Shown here one piece after another: positions 62,974-64,000 of a DNA stretch of 64,000 nucleotides. How positions within the stretch are numbered: the first letter of the stretch is position 1; each line of letters starts with the position of its first letter. Origin of the DNA: Vibrio sp. D404a (GTDB lineage: Bacteria > Pseudomonadota > Gammaproteobacteria > Enterobacterales > Vibrionaceae); the NCBI RefSeq assembly GCF_030248535.1, contig NZ_JAHGAJ010000005.1, positions 186,001 through 250,000 on the forward strand. The letters are read 5' to 3'. A program made the translations under genes and the position numbers. The notes under the pieces are model-generated. The model was not told the origin of the DNA and did not search any database. It saw only the letters and a program-made list of their open reading frames with translations.

Positions 62974-64000
62974 ATGCAATTAAATAAACCGTTCGCAACG
63001 CTCGCCATGAGCTGCTCGATACTCTCTACTCCGACACTGGCTTCCTTCTTCGATGAAGTCGACGGTCAATTCGATATGGGTCACCACATCGCAGAAAACG
63101 CAGCCGGATTTTTACCTGTGCCTATCATTATCACAGAGCCTGCAGTGGGCTATGGTGGCGGCCTAGTTGGCGTATTCATGCATGAGACTGAAGAGCAAAA
63201 GCAAGCGCGCAAACAGGCTGCTCTCACCGCTCTAGATGGCGGCGCTCAGTTAATGCCAGCGTCGATTACGGCGGTGGGTGCTGCGGGTACAAAAAATGGT
63301 TCTTGGTTTGCTTTCGCTGGGCACAGACACTCATGGCTAGATGACTCCATTCGCTATATCGGTGGTGCTGGCGTGGGTAAAGTGAATCTGGATATCTATC
63401 AAGACATTTCATTTCCTGGGTTTGGCAATATTATCCCGCCGTTTGAAACGTCATTTGGTTTCAATACGCAAACCACAGGTGCTGCCATGTTGCAGAACTT
63501 GCAGTTTCGTGTCGCTGATACGCCGTTGATGTTAGGGATTAAGCAGTTCGCTTCTTATAGTTCTGTAGAGTCAGATAATCGTGCGATTAACCAGATCCTT
63601 GAGTGGACGCTTGGTAAAGAAAGCGTCACGTCTGGTCTTGGCCTTTTGGCGGAATACGACACTCGAAACAACCTTTTTTATCCAACATCTGGATTTAAGG
63701 TCGCTGCCGATTATATGGTTTATGACGAAAAATTGGGGAGTGATTCCGAGTATCTAAAATTCGGCTTAGAAGGGCAAGGTTACATTCCTCTTGGGGACAA
63801 ATGGACTCTCGGCTTGGCGGGTGACTATGAAAAGTTCGCCACTGACGAGCTATTTGTCGCCCCGACAACCCAACCTTATATTAAGTTGCGCGGTGTTCAG
63901 TCATACCGTTATCAAGGGGATGAAGTGGCTACGCTGCAAACGCAAGTGACCTACGACATTGATCACCGCTGGAAGGTGTCTGCCTTTTACGGGATCGGTG
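62974..64000 (+). CDS. BamA/TamA-family outer-membrane surface antigen (3' partial)
   Basis: An open frame of 342 codons running off the window end. ATG 62974; signal peptide about 1-23 (CSILSTPTLA). Then LPVPIIITEPAVGYGGGLVGVFMHE, typical of bacterial surface antigen (BamA/TamA-like, D15) proteins that lack POTRA repeats. Barrel strands follow, including SGLGLLAEYDTRNNLFYPTSGFKVAADY, the D-T-R-x-x-x-F-x-P-x-x-G element of the family, and KLRGVQSYRYQGDEVA, the RGY-like lid-loop region. It probably encodes a small-solute or membrane-biogenesis related barrel of about 400 residues. The C-terminus is not seen. Confidence 0.85.
   Translation, partial: MQLNKPFATLAMSCSILSTPTLASFFDEVDGQFDMGHHIAENAAGFLPVPIIITEPAVGYGGGLVGVFMHETEEQKQARKQAALTALDGGAQLMPASITAVGAAGTKNGSWFAFAGHRHSWLDDSIRYIGGAGVGKVNLDIYQDISFPGFGNIIPPFETSFGFNTQTTGAAMLQNLQFRVADTPLMLGIKQFASYSSVESDNRAINQILEWTLGKESVTSGLGLLAEYDTRNNLFYPTSGFKVAADYMVYDEKLGSDSEYLKFGLEGQGYIPLGDKWTLGLAGDYEKFATDELFVAPTTQPYIKLRGVQSYRYQGDEVATLQTQVTYDIDHRWKVSAFYGIG

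Overview
This window is chromosomal DNA from a marine gamma-proteobacterium, most probably a Vibrio. The gene content (polar-flagellate chemoreceptors, GuaC, NapGH, ToxR/CadC-type regulator, T6SS) and the moderate G+C fit that genus. I cannot name the species.

Region 1 (1-27424) is one uninterrupted plus-strand run of about 23 genes with overlaps or gaps under 50 bases. It encodes a complete type VI secretion system (T6SS). In order: a sensor-fused MFS protein (5' end outside the window), a periplasmic binding protein, VgrG, a DUF6931-type protein, PAAR, a RelA/SpoT-fold protein that is a candidate toxin, TssA, Hcp, TssB, TssC, a second TssC-like protein, TssE, TssF, TssG, ClpV, a second periplasmic binding protein, an FHA protein, TssJ, TssK, TssL (with a SPOR domain), TssM and a small protein kinase. 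VgrG/PAAR/Hcp form the projectile, TssB/TssC the sheath, TssA/E/F/G/K the baseplate and cap, TssJ/L/M the envelope anchor. ClpV recycles the sheath, and FHA plus kinase suggest post-translational control. Unusual points are the nucleotide-synthetase-like cargo candidate, the duplicated sheath gene, loss of the TssM P-loop, and two extracytoplasmic binding proteins plus a sensory MFS protein tied to the apparatus.

Region 2 (27461-38260) is housekeeping and sensory: a HAD phosphatase, two chemoreceptors, a LysR/MATE divergent pair, a REC-CheC fusion with a PAS partner, and two beta-barrel proteins.

Region 3 (38261-43809) holds guaC behind an unusual leader: a strong promoter followed at once by a terminator hairpin whose loop and inner stem are repeated 45 bases later. 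VanZ-like and DUF4345 membrane proteins, a stand-alone napGH pair and a pilin-like gene follow.

Region 4 (44012-58601) carries envelope proteins, a LysR regulator, a chemoreceptor, an MFS/SgrR divergent pair, an AraC regulator, a three-domain lipoprotein, a CadC-like regulator with a TPR-like C-terminus, MscS, and a TerC operon with two tiny upstream ORFs.

Region 5 (58602-64000) encodes a large outer-membrane protein, a patatin-like lipoprotein, a TRIC-type channel, and a BamA/TamA-family barrel cut by the window end. Three intergenic spacers hold short degenerate tandem arrays of 18-19 bp period. I saw no tRNA, rRNA, CRISPR array or insertion sequence.
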